Positions 50,491 to 60,397 of a DNA stretch of 64,000 nt are shown in pieces. The first letter of the stretch is position 1; every line of letters begins with the position of its first letter. The stretch comes from Picochlorum sp. 'celeri' (lineage: Eukaryota; Chlorophyta; Trebouxiophyceae). The stretch spans positions 1-64,000 of the forward strand of contig JAACMV010000007.1 in NCBI GenBank assembly GCA_010909725.1. The letters run 5' to 3'. The position numbers and the translations under genes were made by a program. A model generated the notes under the pieces. It searched no databases. It saw only the letters and a program-made list of their open reading frames with translations, and had not been told where the DNA came from.

Positions 50491-53043
50491 ATGCGAGGAA
50501 AAAGCCAGAGGAAGAAGAAAAGGCAAGCGCTGCTGTCTCCCTACTGCAGTCGTCTTACAACTCTGGTGGCTGTCCAAGTTTTGCTTGTGACTATTGCTGT
50601 GCTTCTAGCTATTTACCCTTTGATCGTTGGAAAAGAATGGAGCGGTTCTATTTCCTCAAGCAAAGAGGCAATCAATCGTTTGAATGGGTTACTGCAGCAG
50701 AGTAAAGCTTTGGGACTTTGTTACATGAATAATGCTTTGATATCTTACATTGGCGCTTCCTGTGACAATACAACTCCATATACTGAACCCGCCGACCAGG
50801 GGATTGTCACTAGGAAGTATTCGTATCATGACTGGGATGTCTTAAGGAGCAATTTCAAATTTGCCAGGAGCACCCAACTCATTGCTCGAAATGGCCAAAG
50901 CAGCCCAGTGCGTCCTTTATTATCCATCGTCATGCCTTTGAAAAGCAATGTAATAATGATGTGTGAAAGTCTGGGAGAAATTTTGAGGGGTCTAGTGCAC
51001 TACTATACAGAAGTCATTCTTATACATGAAGCAAGAAGAAACCAAGAGCATCTGCACGAGTGCACTACCCGAATGGGTGATAGATTCGCTGTTGAAATGA
51101 CGTTTATTTCTACACCTGGGCAAATAGAGTTTTCTACGGTGTTTAATAGAGGCGTTTCAAGGGCTTTAGGTCGAGTGATTTTGCTAGCACAAGATGACAT
51201 GTTTGTTACTCAGGGGGCCATCCCTCTCCTGATCAAAACTCTCGCAGTCTACCCCTCTGCAGGAATGGTTGGACCAATAGTTTTCGGCAAAAAGGATTTG
51301 TGGCAGATAAAAGACGGAAATTTTAACTCAATAGTTAGACAGTATGAGCAAGATCATTCGGTTGCACATGAAGTGGATTACATATCCACTGTCTGTCTTT
51401 TGACAACGAAAAGCCTGTATATTAAATTATTTGGATCTGACGCAGAATATCGAAAAGCAGTTTACGAAAGAGATCTTGCATTGGCTGTAAGAAAAAGTGG
51501 GCTACGACTTGTGCTGCAGCCTTTATCTGTTGTTTACCATAGCAAGAAATCCACTCTTGGTGTTTCTCTGGAGATGAAAAATCTATTTTTACGAACGAAA
51601 AATGCCTTTCTTGATCGGAAATGGCAAACTTTCTTCGGTGCCAGAGATATCTCAGGACGTTTGCAGGCAGATCAGGTATCAGACAGGAAAAAGAGGATAT
51701 TTTGGGTGGAAGAGACTATTTTTACCCCTGACCTCGATTCCGGATCCCAGAGAGGTTGGGCGATGATGAATATTCTGCTCGAAGGCGGCTATGATGTGGA
51801 GTTCATCCCATTGATAGAAAATTTCCCCAGTGATGCTTTCCGACAAGTTTTTGCGATGCAATCAGCTGGAGTGTCTGTAGTGCAGGAAATTCCCAGTGCA
51901 GAATCTCTGTGCACTTATGATTTTGGCATCGTCTCTAGGATTAGTGTGGCGAAAAAAGTTTTTTCAAAGATCCAAAATAGGTGTCCCAATCTCCCAGTCA
52001 TCTTTGACACTGTTGACCTACATTCCCTTAGGGAAATCAGGATGGTTATGTCCAGATCTTTTCCCACTGTCATGTCACTATCGGAATCCATTATGGCATT
52101 AAAATGCATCCATGAGAATACACAACCACTTTATCGATGTCTTTTGCAGAGTGTTGCCCATTTGAGCAGATATTCTAACCATAGGGAAGACAACATGCCT
52201 GAGGAGAAAGTTCTAAGAGCTGTGAATGACACGCTTCGCAATGAATTAGCTGTAATTGAGGCATCAAACCTCGTTTTTGTAGTAAGCGAAGCTGAGAAAA
52301 GGCTTCTACACCAGCACTTCAGCGTTAGTGAATCTAAAGTCAAGTTGATCTCTAACATTTATGATGACTACAGATTTCATGCGGCTGCAGTACAAGCTGC
52401 AAAAGCACGAAAATCAGGACGCTCCTCCTCCACGTTGCAACAAGGACTTTTTGTTGGAAACTTTTTTCATGCGCCAAACGTGGAGGCAATCGTGTTCTTG
52501 ATCAGTGCAGTAACATCAATCAGAACACAGATCCCTTCATTCATCATCAATATAGTTGGATCAAATCAACCTCCACCAGCCTTGAAAAGGCTCATAGAGG
52601 TCACAGAAGGCATCGAATACCATGGGTGGCTTTCTGACGATGCCCTAGAATTGTTATACTCTAATGTCCTTTGTGCGTTTGCACCTTTACGAAGCGGGTC
52701 CGGAGTCAAGGGAAAGGTTGTGAGTGCGTACCTTCACAACGTGCCAGTCATTGGAACAAGTTTATCTGTCGAAGGGATGGGACTACAGAATAACACAAGT
52801 GTTTTGATAGCGGATACAGTTGATGAGATGACAAGTGCCGTGAGTAGACTACATCAATCACAAGAGTTTGCACATTATATAGTTAGGAACGGAATTGAAG
52901 TTTTGCAAGACAGATTTGGATATTCATTCGTCAAAGATCAGCTCTTGCAGGCACTCCAAACTTTGGATTCGAATACAGAACATCCAATAAGACTCGATGT
53001 ATCTCACGGTCAACATGATGCTAAGAAAGGCAAGCTCATATGA
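50491..53043 (+). CDS. Bifunctional GT2-GT4 glycosyltransferase
   Basis: 850 aa from the ATG at 50491. A basic N-terminus and signal anchor (~24-46) put the rest in the Golgi lumen. The first catalytic half (~150-370) is a GT-A family 2 domain: LLSIVMPLKSN, FNRGVSRALGRVILLAQDD (acidic pair 235-236) and YERDLALAVRKSGLRL. The second half (~400-840) is a GT-B family 4 (Glyco_trans_1_4) domain: FVGNFFHAPNVEAIVFL (~654), IEYHGWLSDDALELLYS, and FAPLRSGSGVKGKVVSAY (~730-747). Two different transferases on one chain would add successive sugars to one glycan. No intron. Its last 8 bases overlap the end of the convergent GT4-DUF5672 gene (53036-53043). Confidence 0.88.
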   Translation: MRGKSQRKKKRQALLSPYCSRLTTLVAVQVLLVTIAVLLAIYPLIVGKEWSGSISSSKEAINRLNGLLQQSKALGLCYMNNALISYIGASCDNTTPYTEPADQGIVTRKYSYHDWDVLRSNFKFARSTQLIARNGQSSPVRPLLSIVMPLKSNVIMMCESLGEILRGLVHYYTEVILIHEARRNQEHLHECTTRMGDRFAVEMTFISTPGQIEFSTVFNRGVSRALGRVILLAQDDMFVTQGAIPLLIKTLAVYPSAGMVGPIVFGKKDLWQIKDGNFNSIVRQYEQDHSVAHEVDYISTVCLLTTKSLYIKLFGSDAEYRKAVYERDLALAVRKSGLRLVLQPLSVVYHSKKSTLGVSLEMKNLFLRTKNAFLDRKWQTFFGARDISGRLQADQVSDRKKRIFWVEETIFTPDLDSGSQRGWAMMNILLEGGYDVEFIPLIENFPSDAFRQVFAMQSAGVSVVQEIPSAESLCTYDFGIVSRISVAKKVFSKIQNRCPNLPVIFDTVDLHSLREIRMVMSRSFPTVMSLSESIMALKCIHENTQPLYRCLLQSVAHLSRYSNHREDNMPEEKVLRAVNDTLRNELAVIEASNLVFVVSEAEKRLLHQHFSVSESKVKLISNIYDDYRFHAAAVQAAKARKSGRSSSTLQQGLFVGNFFHAPNVEAIVFLISAVTSIRTQIPSFIINIVGSNQPPPALKRLIEVTEGIEYHGWLSDDALELLYSNVLCAFAPLRSGSGVKGKVVSAYLHNVPVIGTSLSVEGMGLQNNTSVLIADTVDEMTSAVSRLHQSQEFAHYIVRNGIEVLQDRFGYSFVKDQLLQALQTLDSNTEHPIRLDVSHGQHDAKKGKLI

Positions 53044-55237
53044 GCACTTTGCTTGTTGTGTTTAGCCCACATACTGATACTTGCAACATTTGGTATAACG
53101 AATCCCTCGGAAAATAATACCAAGGAGCATGGACCATGACTGGAAGCTTTTCCTGTGACAAGTCATGGCATGGGACCTCCCTAGAAAACTCATATGCAGC
53201 CTGCCGGGATGGTAATCTGAATCTTCTGTCTCCAGACATTTTCATTGCATAAAAGAGGTCTTCTTGGCCGTGTGAATCAAATTGCTCCAGGATCCTCAGG
53301 AGAGATCTAGGTGATCTGAGTGACATTCCACCATTGCCTACGCCCTGGGGTAACATCTCTTGGAGTTTTCCCCATCGCTCATTATCTTTATGCCAAGGGG
53401 CACCAATAAAATCATACTTTAAGAAAGGTCCAATTCCTTCATGCAAAATCAGACCATCTGTTTGAATGAAGAGAAGCCTGTCATAATGTTCAAAATTGCT
53501 CAGAAATCTTTTCGATGTTAAGAGCTGGTTCAGATACGGAATATCAATATTGTCTCGATCTATATTCACTGCTATCAAATTTTGAATAGTTTTTTGTAAC
53601 GATACCGCATATTTCCTATTTACGTGGCCATGAACCAAGATGGCCCCCCACTGCGTACCAAGGTGATACAGAGCATTTTTCATAACATATTCCATTGCGT
53701 AATGATTTCTTGACTCTATCAACACAATTGAATTCGATGGACGTGGCTTTAGATTGAATGTTCGTCCATTCACAATTGATGCCGTCTGCTCCACGAGGTA
53801 TCGGAACGGCTTTGTGGCTATGGAGCGAGATATTATCACTCTCACTCTGGAATGAAATTTGGACTCTGCAAATTCTTGTGACTTCTGTGCACAGCTATCT
53901 CTCATCCGCTGGCGCTGTACATGGGACAAGGACAATATGTGGGCGGATTTTTGAGCAATACACTCACGTGTCTCACAGCGATAGCCATTCAGGCCATCAT
54001 CAATTATTTCACTCATAGCCCCACCATCAAAAACAACAGGAATGACTCCAGCAGACATGGCTAATGCAACAGAGATTCCAAAATGTTCTTCGGATGCAGG
54101 GTCAAACGCATGATGACTAATACCTGTGAGATGCCATAAAATATCGGCAGTTAGGAGAAGTTGCCTCAACTCCAAATCCGTATAATCCACCAAGAAGTGA
54201 ACATTTTTTCCTCGACTTTTCATTCGCAGGCTCTCTGTGTAGGCCCAATGTTCAGAATCTTGCATTTGAGAGCCCGCCAATGTTAAAGAAACTGTTTTAT
54301 CTACTAATATACTTTGTACTTGATCAAAGATCCTTATTGCGTCAAAATGTCCCTGCAACAACAATTAAGAAAAAGGGTTTGGATACAGCATACATGTGTA
54401 TGTGATCGAATATTAGTTACGCACTTTGCTCTGTCTGCCGGCAAAAAACCTGCCAAGTAGCACTATGGAGTGATCAGATTTGTCAAACCTCCTTGATTCA
54501 TGCATTGAGAGTTGCGGAACCGGAGGATAGACAACTTGGATTTCTGGGAAGATATGCAAATCCCGAATCTGAACTGTTTTTGTCACAACCTTATTGTACC
54601 ATGTATACGTAAAACGGCTGTTAACGATCACTCTATCGTATGTTTGCCAATTCTGCAACTCAGAGGGAGTCGCAGGTCTTGCAAGATCAAATGGGAATTG
54701 GCACATGTAGATGTTCACATGACCAATTCCCCTTACTTGAGGGAATTTCGAGTTTCCTAGAGACATAAAGACCCCAAATTTGTTGGAATTCCATGGTGAA
54801 AGGTGTCGAAAGTAGACCTCCACTGGTTGTAATTGTATTCCCATCACCTCTGCAAGTTTAGCAACTCCTTCACGTGTTGTGACAGGATTCCCAGGATCTA
54901 CAAATATGCTGACTTTGTATGCCATTGATTGCATTGATTTTGCAAAAGTCAACAGGTACCTCTCCCCTCCACCAGGAACCAAATGATACGGGGTATACAA
55001 GGCAGCTGTCATTGTATTCTGTTTATGCTCTGACAGTCCCCATTTCAAGTCAGGGGGGTCGCATTTCTTCTTATTGGCTGAAGGAGAGCCATCGTCAGCC
55101 CGATTCCGAGTCACCATTGCTGAATATCCGACCAAAAGAGTGCAGGACAGGAGACATATTGGACAGAACATATACCAGTGCTCTTTGGTGGAACTTCCAG
55201 CTTTCACCATTTTAGGGCGTTTCATTGCGAGCAGCAT
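53036..55237 (-). CDS. GT4 glycosyltransferase fused to DUF5672
   Basis: Minus-strand exons are 55237-54425 and 54352-53036. Intron 54353-54424 is 72 bp, GTGCGT...TTGCAG, phase 0, splitting GRFFAGRQSK from GHFDAIRIF. 709 aa. A signal anchor lies at ~22-42. The GT-B family 4 domain has PGGGERYLL (~84-92), the donor-site GRFFAGRQSKGH and EEHFGISVALA (~359-369, the E-x7-E region). The C-terminal DUF5672 domain has FIQTDG (~566), YDFIGAPW (~588) and GVGNGGMSLRS (~608-618) with a following QEDLFYA. DUF5672 accompanies glycan-related enzymes and its Asp/Asn-Gly motifs suggest a second transferase. It forms a tail-to-tail pair with the GT2-GT4 gene, so transcripts must overlap. Confidence 0.88.
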
Positions 55238-55640
55238 CCATACGTTGCTAATTGGGAGCCCACATTATGCTGGTGTGACGCACAGTAATCAAGATGTTTT
55301 TACTACAGCAGCCCGAATAATTATATACCATGGGATGGCAGGATTCCAGAAGGGGACGACTCTATAAATGTCAAGCTTTTGTTTGTGGACTCTGTGATTT
55401 AATTGGAAACCAATTGGTTCTTTGCAAAGAAAATTTTCCTGTCAAAGTGGTCTCTGGAACGAGTGCGTATCATTCGATAAAAACTTCCACCCATCGCCCA
55501 TCAAAGAGGTACGGTGATCGGTGTCTCGAGAGTTACAAAAGGAATCATGTCAATGACATGATGTCATTACGCGGGAAACGGGCCCATTAAAATCGCCCCT
55601 ACCTAGTGTGCGCCGCGATATTTACAAAGATGCTATATCA
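55238..55640. promoter_or_regulatory. Upstream region of the GT4-DUF5672 gene
   Basis: No gene seen. Contains a 17-bp perfect palindrome AATGACATGATGTCATT (55552-55568) and another CCCATCAAAGAGGT motif (~55498). LINE-C copy 2 begins at its far end. Confidence 0.45.
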
Positions 55641-56700
55641 CACACTGTGACCAACAATCAGATTTCTTAGGTACACGCTGTGAGCGAGATACGACCCAGG
55701 TTCGGTAAGATGCTGGGAAATATCAGAAAATAGTGGAGAGCACGGGTGCCCAACCCGTGGAAGGAGATCATATGGCATATAAACTCAGGAGGGCTCCTCG
55801 TGAGTCATCTCCCGGCGGAGAGGCGCAAGGACTGTGCATGCGGACATTCGAAGGCATCAATGGATCATTATGCCCGAGAATGCCCGATTGCAAAACATGT
55901 CTACAGCCTCCTCAAACCAGAAAGCATGCTGGCTGGCACAAACAGCCATTTCCAACTCCTCCTTCACAACATATGGAGCAACACGGCTCCAAAAGATGCA
56001 GACGATGCCATCTGGACAGAGATCAGTATCATCACCATCAATGCTTTGGACGTGGGTCGTAAAACTGCCTATAGACTCCTTCACCACAGCGACACAGCAC
56101 ATCCACCACAGGCCCAGGATATCATCAGAAAAGCCAGCCACACAGCAGAGCAGTACTTTTGGGAGCTGCTGAAACAACGGAAGCCAAACTTCCCTCCACC
56201 ATCGCCAACAATGAACGAGTTGCCATTCCTGAAATGGCAACCTGCTAACAGTCGTTGGGTGTTGCAGAAACCCCTTGTATGGACTCTGACTAGGAACAGA
56301 ACATCTACACTCGAACAGTGAACAAGGAAGTGGTTTCCACCTCCTCCACAGACATCAGCCTTGAAGAGAGACTAAAGTCAGATTTGCCTGAAGTATGATG
56401 GCCATACTGCTCCTGTACGGTTTAGTGGTACCAAAGGTAAAAATTTCACAACCTGGAGCAGTCGTCATATGGACGGTCGAGGAAATCTGTTTCATTCACT
56501 CTGCTACACTGGCTCAAACTAAACACTACAGAGGAGTATGCCCAATGGACAAGATACAGGTCAGGAGGTTTTGTATCCCTTGATAAATCTCTCAACATTT
56601 TATTTAGGGATTTCCTCCTGTGCCCGGGCTTGTATGATTTGGAAGATATTCGTCATATATTTCGACTGTGTAATAATCCCCTATAAAAAAAAACACTAAT
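55641..56700 (+). mobile_element. LINE-C copy 2, 5'-truncated
   Basis: Starts within the ORF2 C-terminal region (ACCAACAATCAGATTTCTTA corresponds to 39788). It includes the zinc-cluster coding segment (CACGHSKASMDHYARECPIA) missing from copy 1, and ends ATAATCCCCTATAAAAAAAA. A stop in place of Trp and a frame change near the start show it is coding-dead. It lies upstream of the CgeB-like gene. Confidence 0.85.
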
Positions 56701-56898
56701 TGATCATTATCCCATAAAGTTGACGCCACCTCGAAGTCTATTTTGACGAGATCCATCTCATGGTGACAAAAGAACTGTGAAATCCTCACAACAGATTCAA
56801 TCTGAACTTGGATCAGTAAGAGCCTAATTGTGTGTGAATCCGCACACATGGACCACGTCCAAACATGATGATCAGATATAATGGTGTGTGCCTGAGCT

Positions 56899-58080
56899 AT
56901 GTGTAATCCAATGACGCCAAATACGAGCCCATCTAAACAGGAGAAAGGAATGAAATACTGGTGGACGTGGAATGGAGTTTTAGTTTCAGGGATGTTGCCA
57001 TGTCTGGGCATATTTGTGAGGATTTTAACTTCACAGCAACATATTGCCAGACCATATGCTAAAGAGTACTTTAATTTTCCTGACAGGGACAGCTTGTATT
57101 TCCGAAACAATGTCCATGGGTTGGTGGCCAATCTTGACAGAGCATTTAAGGATTGTCCCAAGCAGTTCAAGAAGGCAAAGCATATCAACAACAATTCAAG
57201 TTTTACAGTCATATTCGAGTCCCAAAGGCAGCCCGCGAAAACTGATGTTTTTATTCAGTTCCAAACTGAGCAATTGAGTTCTCCTGTTTTCAATGAGAAC
57301 TACCTGTCTAAATTAGAAAGAGCATATCAAGTGTGGGATTTTTCTCCCTCATCAGTGAGGCACCTTTCAAATCATTTGACAAACGTCAGATACATACCAA
57401 TGATGCTAACTCACAATTGGAACACTTTTCCGCGAGCTAAACGTCAGAAACGTGATGTAACACCATCAGATTTGGTCATTACAACGTACACAGCAGGCTG
57501 TTATGTGCAGTGGAGGTTTCTCAACTCTCAAACACTTCAAGCAGTAAGCACGAGCAAGCCGCCATGTGGACTTTCCAATGCCCCATGCACGGCACCTGCA
57601 ACATATTTATGGAGTCTCAAGGGTGGTATTGATGTCTTGGTATTTGGCCTGTTGGCCTGCAGCCATGATGACATGAGAGAAAGATTATGCGACAAGCTCG
57701 AACAAAACGGTATTAAAGTAACATGCCTGCATCAAGTATTTGGAAGCACACTTGATGTCTTCATCAGGCGATCTAAAATCATTTTGAATATCCCTTACTA
57801 TCAAAATGCGTCCTTGTCCACACACCGCATTGACCCACTCCTTCTCTCGGGAAATGTTGTCATGTCAATCGTGTCATCAGATATTTGGCTCAACAAATTA
57901 TACGAGCCCTTGGTAGAGATGACAACGGAGAAAAATATGGTTGCAGACATACATCACGTCCTTGAGTCGTACGCAAAGTATAGAGATCGAATGAAGAGCA
58001 CATGGGCTCACGAGTATATTCAGAGTACTCTATTTGATATCACACCCCTTTGCTCTGCTCTAGAAGAGCTTTTTGATTAG
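56899..58080 (+). CDS. CgeB-like glycosyltransferase (GT-B type), probable
   Basis: 393 aa, ATG at 56899. A hydrophobic segment (~26-43) suggests a signal anchor. The stretch FQTEQLSSPVFNENYLSKLE then RAYQVWDFSPSSVRHL matches the acceptor-side pattern (x-EQL ... Y ... vWDyS..N) of CgeB/DUF3880-like transferases seen in bacteria, giant viruses and algae. A later region (LVFGLLACSHDDMRERLC, then IIL-NIPYY and HRIDPLLLSGNVVMSI) fits the donor half. Substrate unknown. It starts ~200 bp after the LINE-C tail, so its promoter is short or partly retrotransposon-derived. Intronless. Confidence 0.65.
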   Translation: MCNPMTPNTSPSKQEKGMKYWWTWNGVLVSGMLPCLGIFVRILTSQQHIARPYAKEYFNFPDRDSLYFRNNVHGLVANLDRAFKDCPKQFKKAKHINNNSSFTVIFESQRQPAKTDVFIQFQTEQLSSPVFNENYLSKLERAYQVWDFSPSSVRHLSNHLTNVRYIPMMLTHNWNTFPRAKRQKRDVTPSDLVITTYTAGCYVQWRFLNSQTLQAVSTSKPPCGLSNAPCTAPATYLWSLKGGIDVLVFGLLACSHDDMRERLCDKLEQNGIKVTCLHQVFGSTLDVFIRRSKIILNIPYYQNASLSTHRIDPLLLSGNVVMSIVSSDIWLNKLYEPLVEMTTEKNMVADIHHVLESYAKYRDRMKSTWAHEYIQSTLFDITPLCSALEELFD

Positions 58081-58749
58081 GGATCATGGAAACAACGAGG
58101 CAACAAAGTAATAGAACAGAAGAAGACTTGGTGTTGTCTTGGGCCACACATCTCCCTGCTTTGGAGCGCTTTGTCAAGATACTGTAGGACATCAAGTGCA
58201 CGCGTCACTGGAGACCTTTCCAGCCGTTCCTTGTGCCTGTAGAAGAAGCTGACGTGCATGCTTGTACAGAGCGATATGATGGACATTAAGGATGGACAAT
58301 TAGTGTTCCTTGATCTACCTCTTTGGAGCAAGTTTAGGAACAACTCTGATACTCTATCTTGTTGCATGACGACAGAGTCAAGTTGCATCTATATTCCTTG
58401 GGAAATTCCAAGAAATATGGTGAATCGGCAGGAATTGAGCAATGTTATTACTCCCAAATAGAATGGGCAGGCCCAACAACCACCATAACGAATTCCATAT
58501 CATCATTTACAAATTCATATATATAAAGTAATTATAATACCATACCAAAGATGCCGCTGCAGCGTAGTTGCAGTAATAAAGAGCAACAATCGCATTCCTC
58601 CTCAATATCAGCATGCATTCATTCATTGAATTCCCTTTCTTCTTCCTCTGTCCGCCCCCATAGATGTGGTAGAAAAGGTCATCATCATCAATACTTGTTC
58701 TTCTGGTGCTGCATACTTTTAGCAGAGACTCTTCTAAGCAAAAAAAGAT
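58081..58749. other. Unassigned spacer with duplicated 48-bp block
   Basis: No convincing gene. Positions 58474-58521 (CAACAACCACCATAACGAAT...) are repeated exactly at 62440-62487. Confidence 0.5.
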
Positions 58750-59085
58750 TTACAAGGTAATCTTTCTGAGTCTGAATCTGTGGCGTCCTCCATCAGTAGC
58801 ATTGTATCTGAAGCGGTCGCATGTGTTTGGCACCTGCAAGAAGGCTGTGGTGGAGAGTCTGTTCTGGGAGATGACATTCACCTCCTCGCAGCTGCTGGAT
58901 CCTGGGAATGGAACAAACTGCCACTTCCAAGAGGATCCTCCAGTCTTGAGGGTGGTTGGGTCGGATGGGGCAGCCAAGAATCTGTTGGTGCATCCACGTC
59001 TAGCTCTCGCCAAGACATTGGTTGGGACAGAGAGGTTGTCCTCGGCAATGGTGGCGAATTCCCAGTGGAGTCTGGCAATCTTGCC
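58750..59085 (-). pseudogene. Orphan terminal exon of an unknown beta-trefoil-like protein
   Basis: A minus-strand open segment of 111 aa follows an acceptor-like ATTCACAG and ends in TAA. It reads GKIARLHWEFATIAEDNLSV through LVAPSD-like turns to CDRFRYNATDGGRHRFRLRK. Third codon positions are strongly G/C (AAG, GCC, CTC, TTC, GAC), unlike the neighbouring glycan genes. The TylF gene stop lies only 41 bp upstream, leaving no room for earlier exons, so this looks like a gene fragment. The repeated aromatic/Arg pattern resembles a beta-trefoil; that is a weak inference. Confidence 0.4.
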
Positions 59086-59125
59086 CTGTGAATATTACAT
59101 GGGGTGATTCACGACGTATAACTTC

Positions 59126-60103
59126 TCAGTCATCAACTTTTCGTGATTGATTAAAGTTCAAGTACCATTCGGAAGCCTCCTTCGCAATGTCTTGGGAAGT
59201 GTCTTTGATGAAGTAAACACCATCATCATCGATAGGTACCAATGGCGGTTTGATACTTTGTAGCAAAAAGAATTGCTCCATCGCAGACTTCGCCTCTGGC
59301 ACCGCATGGTAATCATCAACGATCACATAGCCTCCTTTGGGCACAAACTCCCATAGATTAAAGAGTATATCCATGGTGGACTCAAACATGTCTCCGTCCA
59401 ATCGAAGCACCGCAATCTTTCTTTTGATGGCCCTGCTCCATTCGGTTAACGAATATCTAAAGAATCCAGAATGCATTTTGATGTTGCTCCCAAACATTCG
59501 AGATGCCCGTAGATGCCTTTCAACCTCTTCATACGTCACAGCAATGAAGCTCATACTGGACCAAAAAGACTGATCTCGATCAGTCGAGTTTCTCGGCAAA
59601 CCATTGTATGAATCGAACAGGTGAACTTGCCTTTCTTCTTCTCCCAGAACATTGAATACCGCTCTTGCATAGATTGATGCGCCACCACGCCAAACCCCAC
59701 ATTCCACAAAATCTCCATCAACCCTTTTATGCACCACACTTTCGATTGCTGTCTGAATATTTCTCAACCTCCGATCACCAATCATAGTCAAACCATACAA
59801 GGGCCAATCCTTTCCGCTTTCCCTTAGAGTAGGGTTGAACTCTTGCTGTGTTAAGTTGTCCAGAGAAATGTGTTTATCTGGCACAAGTGATGGCGTTTCC
59901 AACAGACTGCCAGTTAAAGATATTCTCAAAGTATGGAGGTAAATATCTTTGATGCTTTCCAACTGAACTTTTAGTCTGAAAATGTAGGAGCCAATCAATG
60001 TTGAAATGATCAGAAGAAGGGTCAGGAAGATCCAGACTGCGAATCTGCCTGTTTGACCAAAATGAATTCCTCTGCGGAGGACTCTCCGCGCGAATGCGCG
60101 CAT
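59126..60103 (-). CDS. TylF/MycF-type O-methyltransferase, signal-anchored
   Basis: 325 aa, ATG at 60103. Signal anchor at ~20-42 (FAVWIFLTLLLIISTLIG). The TylF family signature is clear: TMIGDRRLRNIQTAIE, GDFVECGVWRGGAS (~130-143), HLFDSYNGLP (~161-170), RLDGDMFESTMDIL (~234-247, metal- and sugar-binding Asp residues) and VPKGGYVIVDDYHAVP (~254-269). TylF and MycF methylate hydroxyls of deoxysugars, so a glycan O-methyltransferase is the best call. Intronless. It is the fourth methyltransferase family in the window. Confidence 0.88.
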   Translation of the reverse strand: MRAFARRVLRRGIHFGQTGRFAVWIFLTLLLIISTLIGSYIFRLKVQLESIKDIYLHTLRISLTGSLLETPSLVPDKHISLDNLTQQEFNPTLRESGKDWPLYGLTMIGDRRLRNIQTAIESVVHKRVDGDFVECGVWRGGASIYARAVFNVLGEEERQVHLFDSYNGLPRNSTDRDQSFWSSMSFIAVTYEEVERHLRASRMFGSNIKMHSGFFRYSLTEWSRAIKRKIAVLRLDGDMFESTMDILFNLWEFVPKGGYVIVDDYHAVPEAKSAMEQFFLLQSIKPPLVPIDDDGVYFIKDTSQDIAKEASEWYLNFNQSRKVDD

Positions 60104-60360
60104 TCGTTACTCTAAGGCAAAGTGCTCAGGCGATTCACTAAAAATTATCAGATATTTGATCACGAAAAATGGGTCCTGGCAATGCCCCTCAGTCACTCCC
60201 ATATGTACAGGTCAGTTTCGTATCTTAACCTTGCAGAGACCTTGCTTGTTCGAGTACTCTTTTGAAAAAGCTTAAACCTTGTTCATTACTGAGGACCTTT
60301 TCAATATTAGCATTTTTTTTAACGGGGCAATGGGACATACGATACGGCCCGTTTTTTTTA
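60104..60360. other. Upstream region of the TylF gene
   Basis: No gene seen; probably contains the promoter. It ends in an A/T-rich stretch against a retrotransposon end. Confidence 0.4.
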
Positions 60361-60388
60361 ATAGGGGATTATTACACAGTCGAAAAAT
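60361..60388 (-). mobile_element. Isolated LINE-C 3' terminus (inverted)
   Basis: ATAGGGGATTATTACACAGT and CGAAA is the reverse complement of the last ~26 bases of LINE-C, followed (minus strand) by an A-rich run. It is either an extremely 5'-truncated LINE-C insertion or a fragment used as a target by LINE-B. Confidence 0.6.
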
Positions 60389-60397
60389 ATTTTATTT

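Noticed and set aside
58780..59091. 103-aa plus-strand frame
   Set aside because: The minus strand here shows codon-like third-position bias and an acceptor site; the plus frame is its shadow.
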